64,000 nt of DNA from Paracoccus nototheniae (GTDB lineage Bacteria; Pseudomonadota; Alphaproteobacteria; Rhodobacterales; Rhodobacteraceae). Each line of letters starts with the position of its first letter. The stretch's first letter is position 1. Positions 51,874 through 60,794 of the stretch are shown here, piece after piece. The stretch is from contig NZ_RQRT01000012.1 in assembly GCF_004335005.1 (NCBI RefSeq), positions 1-64,000 on the forward strand, read 5' to 3'. Below the pieces are notes generated by a model. That model was not told where the DNA came from. It saw nothing but the letters and a program-made list of their open reading frames with translations, and ran no database searches. A program made the translations under genes and the position numbers.

Positions 51874-52756
51874 CTAAATAGCTTGACCGAGGCACCCCCT
51901 TCGGGCTTCTTTTGATGCCTGAGGGGAGGGAGCGCACAGCCCCGCAAGGGGCCAAAAAAGAAACTGTCACCGCAACGCGGTGTCCGTATTGGTGACGGTC
52001 GCGGATCGGCGCCTGGCCTGACTTCTTCGTCAGCCTTCGGGTCGGTCGCGCAAGGACCAGCAGGACGGATCGGTCACAGACGCACAAGGGGACCGTGGAA
52101 TACCGTAGGCCCGCAGGGGCAAGGATATGCCGCGAAAGCCCCTTGGGTGGATGGGGACGATCTGTCAGGCGCAGGACGCGACCAGGCCGAAGGGTGACAG
52201 TCAGGCCCGTCCCGTCGCGATAAGGAACGCCACGCAGGGGGCGTTTGGCTTGTCCAAATCCCCCCGGAGGGGCGATCACCGCGCTTGCGCGGGGATCTTG
52301 GTATTCTGGAAAGGGAAGGGGGGTAGCTCTGCTGCATCGGCTGTCACAGGGCACCCGGTTGCCCACAGGCTGACGCTCGATCCCTGTGGTCTCGCTTACA
52401 GCCTGCTCCGGTCCCGCGCCTTCACTCCCAAGGTCGTTCCCGGCGCGCGACTGGACAACCGGGTGCCCTATGCCAGCCCTGTCCAGCCCTGACTGACGAA
52501 CGGAAGGGCAGGGCCTTGCAGGCGTCGAGCTGGACGCGCCTTCATAGAGCGAAGGAAGGCGAGACGTCCTGTGGGCAGGCTGGCCCTTGCGCGAGCGATC
52601 GTGACCCGAAGGGCCGAGACTATCGCCCTGGGCCGACTATTGCGCCACCGCGCGGACTGGCTCGGAGAGACAGGCCGCGCGGGATCAGGCGCAAAGGAGG
52701 GGCAGGGGGATAGGCTCGGGGCGCAGGCCGGTGCAGCCGGCCAAGCCTAGAGCGCG

Positions 52757-52813
52757 GTCCCTCGTGTTGGTCGGTCCAGGGCGATCAGCCCTAGACCGAC
52801 CAACACGAGGGAC
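52757..52813. repeat. Variable hairpin, copy C (perfect arms)
   Basis: A 20-bp perfect outer stem, GTCCCTCGTGTTGGTCGGTC with its complement, encloses AGGGC-GATCA-GCCCT. The variable inner arm (TGTTGGT) differs from copy B, with matching changes on the other arm. Confidence 0.85.
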
Positions 52814-52880
52814 GCCGCTAAAGGTTTCCCGGCTTGCCGCCGCCCCTCTTGCACATTCATATGTCTCAACCGGAGGGACC

Positions 52881-55763
52881 ATGACACCGCACAGCTTCAT
52901 TGCAAAATGGCAGAACGTCGAACTCAAAGAACGCAGCGCATCGCAGGCGCATTTTCTGGACCTGTGCCGCCTGCTGGACGTCGAAGATCCGGTAACGGCA
53001 GACCCCAAAGGCGATTGGTATATGTTCGAGCGGGGCGCGAGCAAGACCAGTGGGGGTGAGGGTTGGGCCGATGTGTGGCGCAAGGAATGTTTTGCCTGGG
53101 AATACAAGGGTAAGCGCAAGAATCTGAAAGAAGCCTTATCTCAGCTTCAACAATATACACTTGCACTGGATAATCCGCCCCTTCTGATCGTGTCAGATAT
53201 GGACCGCATCGAAATCCACACGAACTGGACCAATACTGTCTACCGAGTGCATAAGATTGCGCTGGACGAACTTGCCGACGCGACAAAACGCGACCTTTTG
53301 AAAGCCGCCTTTACTGACCCTGAACGCCTGCGCCCGTCCAAAACCCGTCAGGCCCTGACCGAGGAAGCCGCTAGCCGCTTTGCGACCCTTGCGATGAACC
53401 TGCGGCAGCGCGGCCACGACGCCCAGTCCGTCGCCCATTTCGTGAACCGCCTGATTTTCTGCATGTTTGCAGAAGATGTGAACCTCCTGCCAAACCGCAT
53501 GTTTCAGCGCATGATCGAAGGCGCGGAGCGCGATCCTGGCATGTTCGAAGTGGATGCGGGCACCCTGTTCAAGGCCATGCAATCGGGCGGGCGTGTTGGG
53601 TTCGAACAGGTGGAATGGTTCAACGGCGGACTGTTTGACCATGCGGACGCCCTGCCGCTTGAGGCCATCGACATCAAGGAATTGGTGGCCGCCGCCCGGC
53701 TGGATTGGTCAGAAATCGACCCATCCATCATGGGCACGCTGTTTGAACGCGGACTGGACCCAGATAAGCGCAGCCAGTTGGGCGCGCACTATACCGACCG
53801 CGACAAGATCATGCAGATTGTCGAACCCGTCATCATCCGCCCCTTGCTGGCGGAATGGGATGCGGTGCGCGCCAGCATCACCGATGCGCTGGACAAGGCA
53901 CAGGCCGCGAAGTCCCCCGCCGCCCGCACCCGCGCGACAAAACAGGCCGAGGCGCTGAAGGATGCCTTTCTGGAACGGCTGGCGAATTTCCGGGTGCTGG
54001 ACCCGGCCTGCGGATCGGGAAATTTCCTGTATCTATCCCTGTTGGCGCTGAAGGACACCGAACACCGCATCAATCTGGATGCCGAGGCGATGGGCCTGCC
54101 GCGCGGCTTTCCCCGTGTCGGGCCGGAATGCGTCTATGGGATTGAATTAAACCCCTATGCCGCCGAACTGGCCCGCGTGTCAGTCTGGATCGGCGAAATT
54201 CAATGGATGCGTCGCAACGGGTTCGAGGCTGCGCGTAACCCAATCCTTCGGCCGCTAGCGACAATCGACAATCGCGATGCTGTACTGGCCTCTGATGGTA
54301 GGCCAGCCGAGTGGCCAACCGTAGATGTTGTTGTAGGCAACCCCCCGTTCTTGGGTACAAGCAGAATGATTGGAGAATTGGGAGAGGATTACGCTACACG
54401 CTTGCGCGCTGCGTGGCCTGCCGTGCCGGGGGCGGCCGATCTGGTCTGCTATTGGTTCGCCAAGGCGTGGCAACAGATGCAAGCGGGCGCGCTAAGTCGT
54501 GCCGGGCTTGTGGCGACGAACTCGATCCGGGGTGGAGCTAACCGCGAGGTCTTAAAGCCTATCGTTGATAGTGGGCGCATTTTTGACGCTTGGAGCGATG
54601 AGCCATGGACGGTTGAGGGCGCTGCATTGCGCGTCTCTTTGGTTTGCTTTGTTAAAAAATCCAATTCATTAAGCATAAACTTAAACGGCAAAGCGGCTGA
54701 GAAAATACTTTCCGATCTAACTTCAAACAATCATGGCTTCGACCTAACGGCGGCTAAAAGGCTAAAAGAAAATTCCGGTATATGCTTTGAGGGAATGAAA
54801 AAATATGGTCCTTTCGACGTTCCTGGGGACACCGCAAGACTATGGCTGATTAGCCCAGTAAACCCAAATGGACGCTCTAACGCAGATGTTTTGAAGCGAC
54901 TGGTGAACGCGATGGACATCGTAAGAAGGCCAGAGGATCGTTGGGTTATAGATTTGAGCGATCAAAACACAGAGGCCAACGCTTCGCTTTATGAGCTACC
55001 CTTCACTTGGGCAAAAAGCTTTGTCTATCCATATAGGCAGCAAATTAGGAACGAAAAGACTAAAGAAATATGGTGGAAATATGAGCGCCCGAGGAACAGG
55101 TTGAGAGAGCAGATATCGGCATTTGATCGATATATTATTACCCCGAGGGTTTCAAAATATCGAATATTCACTTGGCAACCTAAATCCACTGTTCCTGATA
55201 CCGCAACAGACGCTATCGCACGCGACGATGATACCACCTTTGGCATCCTGCATTCCAGCTTTCATGAACTCTGGTCGCTGCGGATGGGCACCTTTCTTGG
55301 GGTGGGCAATGATCCCCGCTACACCCCTTCGACCACCTTTGAAACCTTCCCCTTTCCGCAGGGCCTGACGCCTAACATTCCCGCCGCTGACTATGCCGCC
55401 GACCCACGCGCGCAGGCCATCGCCAAGGCTGCCGCCCGCCTGAACGAACTGCGCGAAAACTGGCTGAACCCGTCCGATCTGGTGCGCCGCGTCCCCGAGG
55501 TTGTGCCGGGCTATCCTGATCGCATACTGCCCGTCGATGGCAATGCGGAAAAGGAATTAAAGAAACGCACCCTGACGAACCTATATAACCAACGCCCAGC
55601 CTGGCTGACCCATGCTCATGCCGATCTGGATGCCGCCGTTGCCGATGCCTATGGCTGGCGCAACGAATGGCGCGCGGGCCAGCTGACCGATGATGAAATT
55701 CTAGCCCGTCTCTTTAAGCTGAATCAGGAACGCTCAGAAGCGTATGTACGACAGGCAATATGA
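52881..55763 (+). CDS. MmeI-like type IIG restriction-modification enzyme
   Basis: The 960-residue single-chain enzyme has an N-terminal nuclease part (KECFAWEYKGKRKNLKEAL, with the ExK of the PD-ExK fold), a helical spacer and a gamma-class N6-adenine methyltransferase (SAM motif VLDPACGSGNFLYLSLLA; catalytic GNPPFLGTSRM). A C-terminal target-recognition part follows (FGILHSSFHELWSLRMG, NDPRYTPSTTFETFPFP). It cuts foreign DNA and methylates its own site. ATG 52881 follows GGAGGG. The recognition part (about 54.6-55.2 kb) is more AT-rich than the rest, suggesting exchange of specificity. Confidence 0.88.
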   Translation: MTPHSFIAKWQNVELKERSASQAHFLDLCRLLDVEDPVTADPKGDWYMFERGASKTSGGEGWADVWRKECFAWEYKGKRKNLKEALSQLQQYTLALDNPPLLIVSDMDRIEIHTNWTNTVYRVHKIALDELADATKRDLLKAAFTDPERLRPSKTRQALTEEAASRFATLAMNLRQRGHDAQSVAHFVNRLIFCMFAEDVNLLPNRMFQRMIEGAERDPGMFEVDAGTLFKAMQSGGRVGFEQVEWFNGGLFDHADALPLEAIDIKELVAAARLDWSEIDPSIMGTLFERGLDPDKRSQLGAHYTDRDKIMQIVEPVIIRPLLAEWDAVRASITDALDKAQAAKSPAARTRATKQAEALKDAFLERLANFRVLDPACGSGNFLYLSLLALKDTEHRINLDAEAMGLPRGFPRVGPECVYGIELNPYAAELARVSVWIGEIQWMRRNGFEAARNPILRPLATIDNRDAVLASDGRPAEWPTVDVVVGNPPFLGTSRMIGELGEDYATRLRAAWPAVPGAADLVCYWFAKAWQQMQAGALSRAGLVATNSIRGGANREVLKPIVDSGRIFDAWSDEPWTVEGAALRVSLVCFVKKSNSLSINLNGKAAEKILSDLTSNNHGFDLTAAKRLKENSGICFEGMKKYGPFDVPGDTARLWLISPVNPNGRSNADVLKRLVNAMDIVRRPEDRWVIDLSDQNTEANASLYELPFTWAKSFVYPYRQQIRNEKTKEIWWKYERPRNRLREQISAFDRYIITPRVSKYRIFTWQPKSTVPDTATDAIARDDDTTFGILHSSFHELWSLRMGTFLGVGNDPRYTPSTTFETFPFPQGLTPNIPAADYAADPRAQAIAKAAARLNELRENWLNPSDLVRRVPEVVPGYPDRILPVDGNAEKELKKRTLTNLYNQRPAWLTHAHADLDAAVADAYGWRNEWRAGQLTDDEILARLFKLNQERSEAYVRQAI

Positions 55764-55808
55764 CGACTTTCACTTTCATGGATTCAGTTGAGAGAAGGTA
55801 TTGATGCC

Positions 55809-57023
55809 GTGGCGCAGGAACCGAGACGTAACGTTGTAAATAAGCTGGAACGGTGGGAGATCGCGATCATCAAAAAGATGATTTCGTCTGGTGGACTGAA
55901 TGACCAAGACATCCTAGCGTTTTTTACTAGGCCCACACGAAGCATCAATCATGCCCGCATCTCAGAAATCCGCAATCAGACCAAACACAGAAACACACTC
56001 GCGGCGACCCAAGCAGAATTCGATGCTTTTCTCGCATCTTGGCCGCAGATCGACCCTGCTACCGGAGCCCATCTAAAGGGAGACGAGCTACTATTAAAGG
56101 CGCGGGAGGCGATGATCCAAGCGGTACAAGGTTTCAACAATCCTCGCGCCTACTTTAAGAGTGAGACGTTTATTGTCATTGCCGTGATTGCTTACACTTA
56201 CCTTCTTCACTGGTACTATCGTCGGAACGGAATAGATATCCGATATAAGAGAATGGTAGATGGTGTTGAGACCGTTTTGCGAACGCGGCACGGCGCTGAT
56301 AAACATTGGGAGCTTGAGGCTTGCATAGACCATGCTGACTGTCCTCTTGATGCGCCTTCCGTAGCAAACCTTCGATTCTTGATTGCTATTCGGCATGAGA
56401 TCGAGCACCAATTAACGAACCGGATTGACGACGCTATATCAGCAAAGCTTCAAGCTTGCTGTCTTAATTTCAATAGGTCTATTAAAGAACTCTCTGGCGC
56501 GCAGAACGGACTTGATCGAGACCTTGCTCTTGCATTGCAGTTTAGCGGAATTTCTCGGGATCAACGAGACTTGCTGCTATCTGACACTGATATGCCAGCG
56601 CACATTCAGGCGGCACATACGGCCTTTGAAAACGGAATTTCTGACGAAATTGTTTCCGATCCTCGTTATTCTTATCGTGTCGCCTATATTGAGCAAGCAG
56701 TAAACTCTCGTGGCAAGGCAGATCAAGTTGTTGAGTTTCTGCGCCCAGGAACAGAAAAAGGTGACCATGTGCGGCTAGCTTTGAAAGAAGTCGAGAAGCC
56801 GAAATTAAAACCAGGTCAAATTGTCGCCCTGTTGCAACAGGAGGGCTACCCTCGCTTCAAGGCTCATCATCATACACAGTTGTGGAAAGCTTCAGATGCG
56901 AAAGCTGCAGGCAAGTCTTATGGCATCACCTTGGCAGACGGAGCTTGGTACTGGTACCCAAACTGGGTTGATTACGTTCGGACGCACGTTCAAGCAAACG
57001 CAGAACAATTTGGACCTGCTTAG
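55809..57023 (+). CDS. DUF3644 protein, partner of the type IIG enzyme
   Basis: The 404-residue protein has an N-terminal helix-turn-helix-like part (WEIAIIKKMISSGGLNDQDI, ARISEIRNQTKHR), a central DUF3644 helical domain (LLLKAREAMIQAVQGFNNPR, FLIAIRHEIEHQLTNRIDD) and a C-terminal winged part. It is lower in GC than the flanks. GTG 55809 is the preferred start; an in-frame TTG at 55788 is the alternative. DUF3644 genes often accompany restriction systems. Role unknown. Confidence 0.72.
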   Translation: MAQEPRRNVVNKLERWEIAIIKKMISSGGLNDQDILAFFTRPTRSINHARISEIRNQTKHRNTLAATQAEFDAFLASWPQIDPATGAHLKGDELLLKAREAMIQAVQGFNNPRAYFKSETFIVIAVIAYTYLLHWYYRRNGIDIRYKRMVDGVETVLRTRHGADKHWELEACIDHADCPLDAPSVANLRFLIAIRHEIEHQLTNRIDDAISAKLQACCLNFNRSIKELSGAQNGLDRDLALALQFSGISRDQRDLLLSDTDMPAHIQAAHTAFENGISDEIVSDPRYSYRVAYIEQAVNSRGKADQVVEFLRPGTEKGDHVRLALKEVEKPKLKPGQIVALLQQEGYPRFKAHHHTQLWKASDAKAAGKSYGITLADGAWYWYPNWVDYVRTHVQANAEQFGPA

Positions 57024-57072
57024 TATGCTGGCACAAATTCGTTCGTAGAGGCGGCAGACTTACACCGGTTCT

Positions 57073-57480
57073 TCAATCAGCGCCAAAGCCCCATCTGGCC
57101 CAGTCTTCGCCAAGATAAAGGCGCCCGCGATCCGCAGCAAAGTCCTTATCCTGACTATAGCCAGCGGCTCCCAGAACGTGTCGCACTGTCTGGTCAAACA
57201 AGGTCCTGTCCGTCCATCTGCCGAGGCACCACATCAAACCCTGCTCGGACGTGGGCATTAGGGTGGGGGAAGGGTGGCGCCGTTCAAGTTCGCCGATAAT
57301 ACACTGGCTATCACAGTAAATGTCCGCACCAATTTGCATAACCGGTGTGCATCGATACCCACCGGTAAGGGCGGTCAGCATTGGTTTGGGTGGCAGGCGC
57401 GGAATTTCCACGCTGCGCCATTCAAGTCCTTTGATGCAAACACGACCCTAACTTTCTCCGCCACAGGGGATTGCGGGTAG
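57073..57480 (-). pseudogene. Glutathione S-transferase remnant
   Basis: The reverse strand encodes a GST N-terminal region in two frames: SPVAEKVRVVFASK, then after a one-base loss near 57434, GLEWRSVEIPRLPPKP and PVMQIGADIYCDSQCIIGEL. It stops at 57073 after about 112 residues, well short of the usual length, and no start is left upstream. It is frameshifted and truncated at both ends, so non-functional. Confidence 0.75.
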
Positions 57481-57634
57481 GCGTGGAAGATCACTTCGGA
57501 CGTTGGATCAGCAAATTTATATTCCTTTTCGAGCATTCAACTCATAGTCAGACAGAAATTTTGGAGGTCAGCGCCGAAATATCATCTATGGCACTGTCGG
57601 GAGTTGTGTCTGATTTGGAATTGGAATTGGAATG

Positions 57635-58315
57635 TCAGTTGTTCAATTCCATGGCATAGTCCGCAACATCTTTCAACGACGCCCCAATTTGGTGCGGCTT
57701 GACACCAAGGCGTTCCAATGGAAGCCCGTATCGATTGAGCCAGATGGTGCGGTAACCGAACCAAGTTGCCCCGCAAATGTCCCAGCAGTTCGAGGAAACG
57801 AATAGGATATCGGTCGCGTCACAGCCAAAGGTATCCGGTCCCATTTGGTAGGCTTCCGGCGCTGTCTTAAATCGTTTGACGGCGTCGACGCTCAGAACAT
57901 GCTCGAAATATTCGTCAAGCCCGGAGGCTTTCAGCGCTTGATCGAGCATCCAGGGCGTTCCGTTTGACAAGATCGACAGGGCGATCCCAGCATCCTTGAG
58001 ACGCTTTAATTGTCCGGCGTTCTCGGAAAAGGCCGAAAGCTCGGCGTATTGCCCCATCAGGCGGTTTCGTGAGCTAGGCGCCAGATCTAGGCCCAGTGCC
58101 GTAAAAGAATAATCCAGCGCGTCGCCTGTCACCTGCCAGAAGTCCGCGTATTGGTGGCAAAGGGTGCGCAAGCGGGTGTATTCGATTTGTTTGTCACGCC
58201 AGAGAGCAGCCAGTTGCGCGCCTTTTCCGGGAAACAGCTCCTCGGCCATGGAGCTAACCGAATAAACATCGAATAGGGTCCCATAGGCGTCAAAAGCGAT
58301 TGCTTTGAGGGGCAT
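57635..58315 (-). CDS. (S)-2-haloacid dehalogenase (HAD type II)
   Basis: The 226-residue enzyme carries the L-DEX signature set: nucleophile Asp in IAFDAYGTLFDVYS, Arg in LWRDKQIEYTRLR, SNGTPWML, Lys in AVKRFKTAPEAY and the acidic SSNCWDICGA. It hydrolyses short 2-haloacids to 2-hydroxyacids; haloacetate would give glycolate, a substrate of the window's glcDEF. It lies next to an IS1380 element. Confidence 0.88.
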   Translation of the reverse strand: MPLKAIAFDAYGTLFDVYSVSSMAEELFPGKGAQLAALWRDKQIEYTRLRTLCHQYADFWQVTGDALDYSFTALGLDLAPSSRNRLMGQYAELSAFSENAGQLKRLKDAGIALSILSNGTPWMLDQALKASGLDEYFEHVLSVDAVKRFKTAPEAYQMGPDTFGCDATDILFVSSNCWDICGATWFGYRTIWLNRYGLPLERLGVKPHQIGASLKDVADYAMELNN

Positions 58316-58477
58316 TATTTGTAATCCATCGTGTTAAGTTTATTTTTTTGAGAACATGAGGCATGTGGCCCGGGAACTTAAAAGCCAGACCACACGATAA
58401 TTGCCCAAGAATTATAGCACAAGCTCGCTGCATCATCCGACATTTCCCAAGTGGCCTGCCGCTTGACTTCAAGATCG

Positions 58478-60087
58478 CCTGATTTTGCTCGCTGGGCAAG
58501 CGTTTTTCGCCCCGAGCGGTGTCTGTCGTCGCGCAAACGGCCGAAGTCGGGTGGATCAAGCCTCGAACCCGCAGCATTCTGGCCCGGCAGAGCCGCTTTT
58601 CCGCGCGGCAGACGGACCTGTCCTGCCGCTTTCGTTCAGCTTGGGCATGGATCGTGGTCATGCGCATGACGGAGGCGTTCGAAGACGGCGGATGGCGGCA
58701 AGGACGGCCCGCACCATCGGGCCGGTGACGGCGACCTCGGCCAACTGGAAGGTAATGGCGCGGGCGTGGCGGACGACGCGGGCGCCGATCTTGATCAGCT
58801 TGAGTTGCAGGCTGGTCAACGACCAGTCCGCCATGGCCTCGGGCAGTTCGATGCAGCGCAGGAAGGTTGCCAGGTTGTAGGCCAGCGCGTGCAGTTGCAG
58901 CCGCACCTCGTTGTGCCGGAACTTCCGGCATGACAGCCGCGTCCAGCGAAAGGCATATTTGCCTTCCTTGATGTGCTGCTCTGCGGTGCCGCGCTGGTTG
59001 TAGAACCTCACCACCCAGTCTGGCTCCATCGGCAGGTTGGTGACGATGAAGCCGACTTTGGGGAACAGCTCGCCCGGATGCCATTCGATCTTGGCGATGA
59101 CGCGGCGCGGCTTGTCCCAGGACGCCGCCTGATACTCGAAGTCCTCGAAGAACCGTTTGACCTTGGTCAGCGAAGGCCGTCCCACGGGCCGTGTCAGCCG
59201 ATGCGCGATCTTCTCGCGCAAGACGGCGTTGGCGGGCAGACGGATGGCGTAGAAGAACCTGGCTTCTTCCAGCCGCATATAGATCGCGGGGATCGCGTAG
59301 GCAGCGTCGGCCCGGAAGAAGCGTCCACCAAGGTCGCGGCCAGCATATCGGGCAATGACGGGATCAAGGACATCCCGCCAGCCATCGGCGCTGTGGACAT
59401 TGCCGTTACGCAGGGCGCAGCGCTCCAGCATGCCAAACTGGTTGAACAAGAAGATGGGGTGATAGCAGGTGCAGTCGAAATGCCCGTTCCAGGCAGCACC
59501 TTCCTGATCGCCGTGGGTGGGGCTGACCGAGCTGTCCATGTCCAGCACGATGTATTTCAACCCGTTGCGGTCATGAAACCGGTCGATCCATTGGCCGTTC
59601 AGATCGGCCAGCGCCGCCCGGTTCGCGGCCAGAGCCAGCGTCTCGGTCTCGAACCGTCCCATCTGCGATGCCGAAGCAGCTTGCGCCTCGACGGCCCTGC
59701 CGCCAACGACCTGACGCATCACGGGATCGAGGGCCAAGCGGTCGGCATCGTTCACATCCTCGTATCCGGCCAGTCGTCCGAACACCGATTGCCGGAACAA
59801 TCCGTCAAGCCGATGGAGCGTGTTCTTCCCGGTGCGGCTGTCTCGCAGCGCCTCCGACGCCAGATTGGACAGGCCGAGCACGTCATCAAGCTCGCGCATC
59901 ACCAGCAGGCCACCGTCTGAACTGATCTGCGCACCACGGAACTCCAGACGCACACGGCGGTCGAAATCAACCCGATCTCCCCGCGCCAAGCCCGCACCCT
60001 CCAGGTGATCCATGAAACGCGCCCCTCGCAGCCGTCAACGCCATGATTTATATGCGAAATATCACGATTACGACAGCGAAATCAGCG
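58478..60087 (-). mobile_element. IS1380-family insertion sequence
   Basis: The element spans about 1.6 kb with one transposase. The ends are similar inverted sequences, CCTGATTTTGCTCGC at about 58478 and, on the right, the reverse complement CGCTGATTTCGCTGTCG at about 60087. Exact ends are approximate. The right end reaches into the 3' end of the yedK-like gene. Confidence 0.65.
58658..60013 (-). CDS. IS1380-family transposase
   Basis: The 451-residue DDE transposase shows IS1380 features: N-terminal EFRGAQISSDGGLLVMRELD, then KYIVLDMDSSVSPTHGDQEG (first Asp), FFRADAAYAIPAIY (second Asp) and YNQRGTAEQHIKEGKYAFRW (Glu). All catalytic positions are present. IS1247, a relative, flanks a haloacid dehalogenase gene in Xanthobacter; the same pairing is seen here. 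Confidence 0.92.
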   Translation of the reverse strand: MDHLEGAGLARGDRVDFDRRVRLEFRGAQISSDGGLLVMRELDDVLGLSNLASEALRDSRTGKNTLHRLDGLFRQSVFGRLAGYEDVNDADRLALDPVMRQVVGGRAVEAQAASASQMGRFETETLALAANRAALADLNGQWIDRFHDRNGLKYIVLDMDSSVSPTHGDQEGAAWNGHFDCTCYHPIFLFNQFGMLERCALRNGNVHSADGWRDVLDPVIARYAGRDLGGRFFRADAAYAIPAIYMRLEEARFFYAIRLPANAVLREKIAHRLTRPVGRPSLTKVKRFFEDFEYQAASWDKPRRVIAKIEWHPGELFPKVGFIVTNLPMEPDWVVRFYNQRGTAEQHIKEGKYAFRWTRLSCRKFRHNEVRLQLHALAYNLATFLRCIELPEAMADWSLTSLQLKLIKIGARVVRHARAITFQLAEVAVTGPMVRAVLAAIRRLRTPPSCA

Positions 60088-60690
60088 ACTTACTTGGAGA
60101 ATGTGGGCTGGCAGCGGTCGCTGCAGCTCGGGCGCTGCGATCCCACCAAGCCAGGCATCCCATTCCTCCGGCGTTGTCAGGATAACGGGCATGGCCTTAG
60201 GGTGGATTTCGCTAACCTCTGCATTGGGTGGGCTGGTGAGAAAGGCGAACAGATCATCTGTCGTCTCCCCGTCCTTTACCTTGCGGACTGATTTCCAGCC
60301 GCGCGTCTCGATCCCGGCAAAGAAGATCGGTCCCTCGTCCACGGGCGCAAACCACTGGAAGCCTTTGCCCTTGCCCCTTGGCTCTGAAAAGCTGGTCAAT
60401 GGCACCAAGCAGCGATGTTCACGCCCGAGCCAACGCCGCCAGTGCGGGGATGACAGGTTGCGGATGTTGGTAACGCCCGGATCGCGCTCGGTCTTCAGGA
60501 CACTCTTGGGCGAAGGCATGCCCCATCGGGCCTTGACCAGCTCGGGACCATCCGCGCCATTGCGAATGATCGGCGCAAACTGGTCGGGATAAACCCGGCT
60601 TGGCTCCAGATTTCCTGCGTTGTCCGTCAGATCCTTGAACAGCCGCCGCATCGCTTCCTGGGGCATGGTGGCGCTATACAGATTACACAT
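60082..60690 (-). CDS. yedK: SRAP/YedK-type abasic-site protein, 3' end altered by IS1380
   Basis: The 202-residue protein begins MCNLYSATMPQEAMRRLF with the essential Cys2. It has ARWGMPSPKS, NIRNLSSPHWRRWL (Asn), LVPLTSFSEPRGKGKGFQWF (Glu) and EIHPKAMPVILTTPEEWDAW (His), the SRAP active set. It crosslinks abasic sites in single-stranded DNA. The last codons coincide with the IS1380 end, so the C-terminus is probably shortened or replaced. It sits downstream of umuDC in the same direction. Confidence 0.85.
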   Translation of the reverse strand: MCNLYSATMPQEAMRRLFKDLTDNAGNLEPSRVYPDQFAPIIRNGADGPELVKARWGMPSPKSVLKTERDPGVTNIRNLSSPHWRRWLGREHRCLVPLTSFSEPRGKGKGFQWFAPVDEGPIFFAGIETRGWKSVRKVKDGETTDDLFAFLTSPPNAEVSEIHPKAMPVILTTPEEWDAWLGGIAAPELQRPLPAHILQVSR

Positions 60691-60794
60691 CCACTCGCCT
60701 TTCGAGATAAGTGGCCTCATCTGAAGGTGGGGCCAGGTTTGCGTCAACTCAAACTGAAGGCTCTGGTTCGGGCCGGCTGATCCACAAACAGGGG

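Larger units (their letters stand above)
51763..52817. repeat. 1.05-kb structured non-coding repeat, copy C
   Basis: Copy C is almost identical to copy A at 40465-41523 over its full length. Differences outside the terminal hairpin are single bases (for example near 51785 and 52665). It carries the TTGCCG-N4-CGGCAA site, the TATACA box and the GGGCACCCGGTT/AACCGGGTGCCC dyad, and it ends in the variable hairpin. On its right it borders the type IIG gene on the other strand. Confidence 0.85.

Noticed and set aside
58290..59084. 264-residue reverse frame
   Set aside because: Antiparallel-frame shadow of the IS1380 transposase: low-complexity Arg/Pro/His composition and no family signature.
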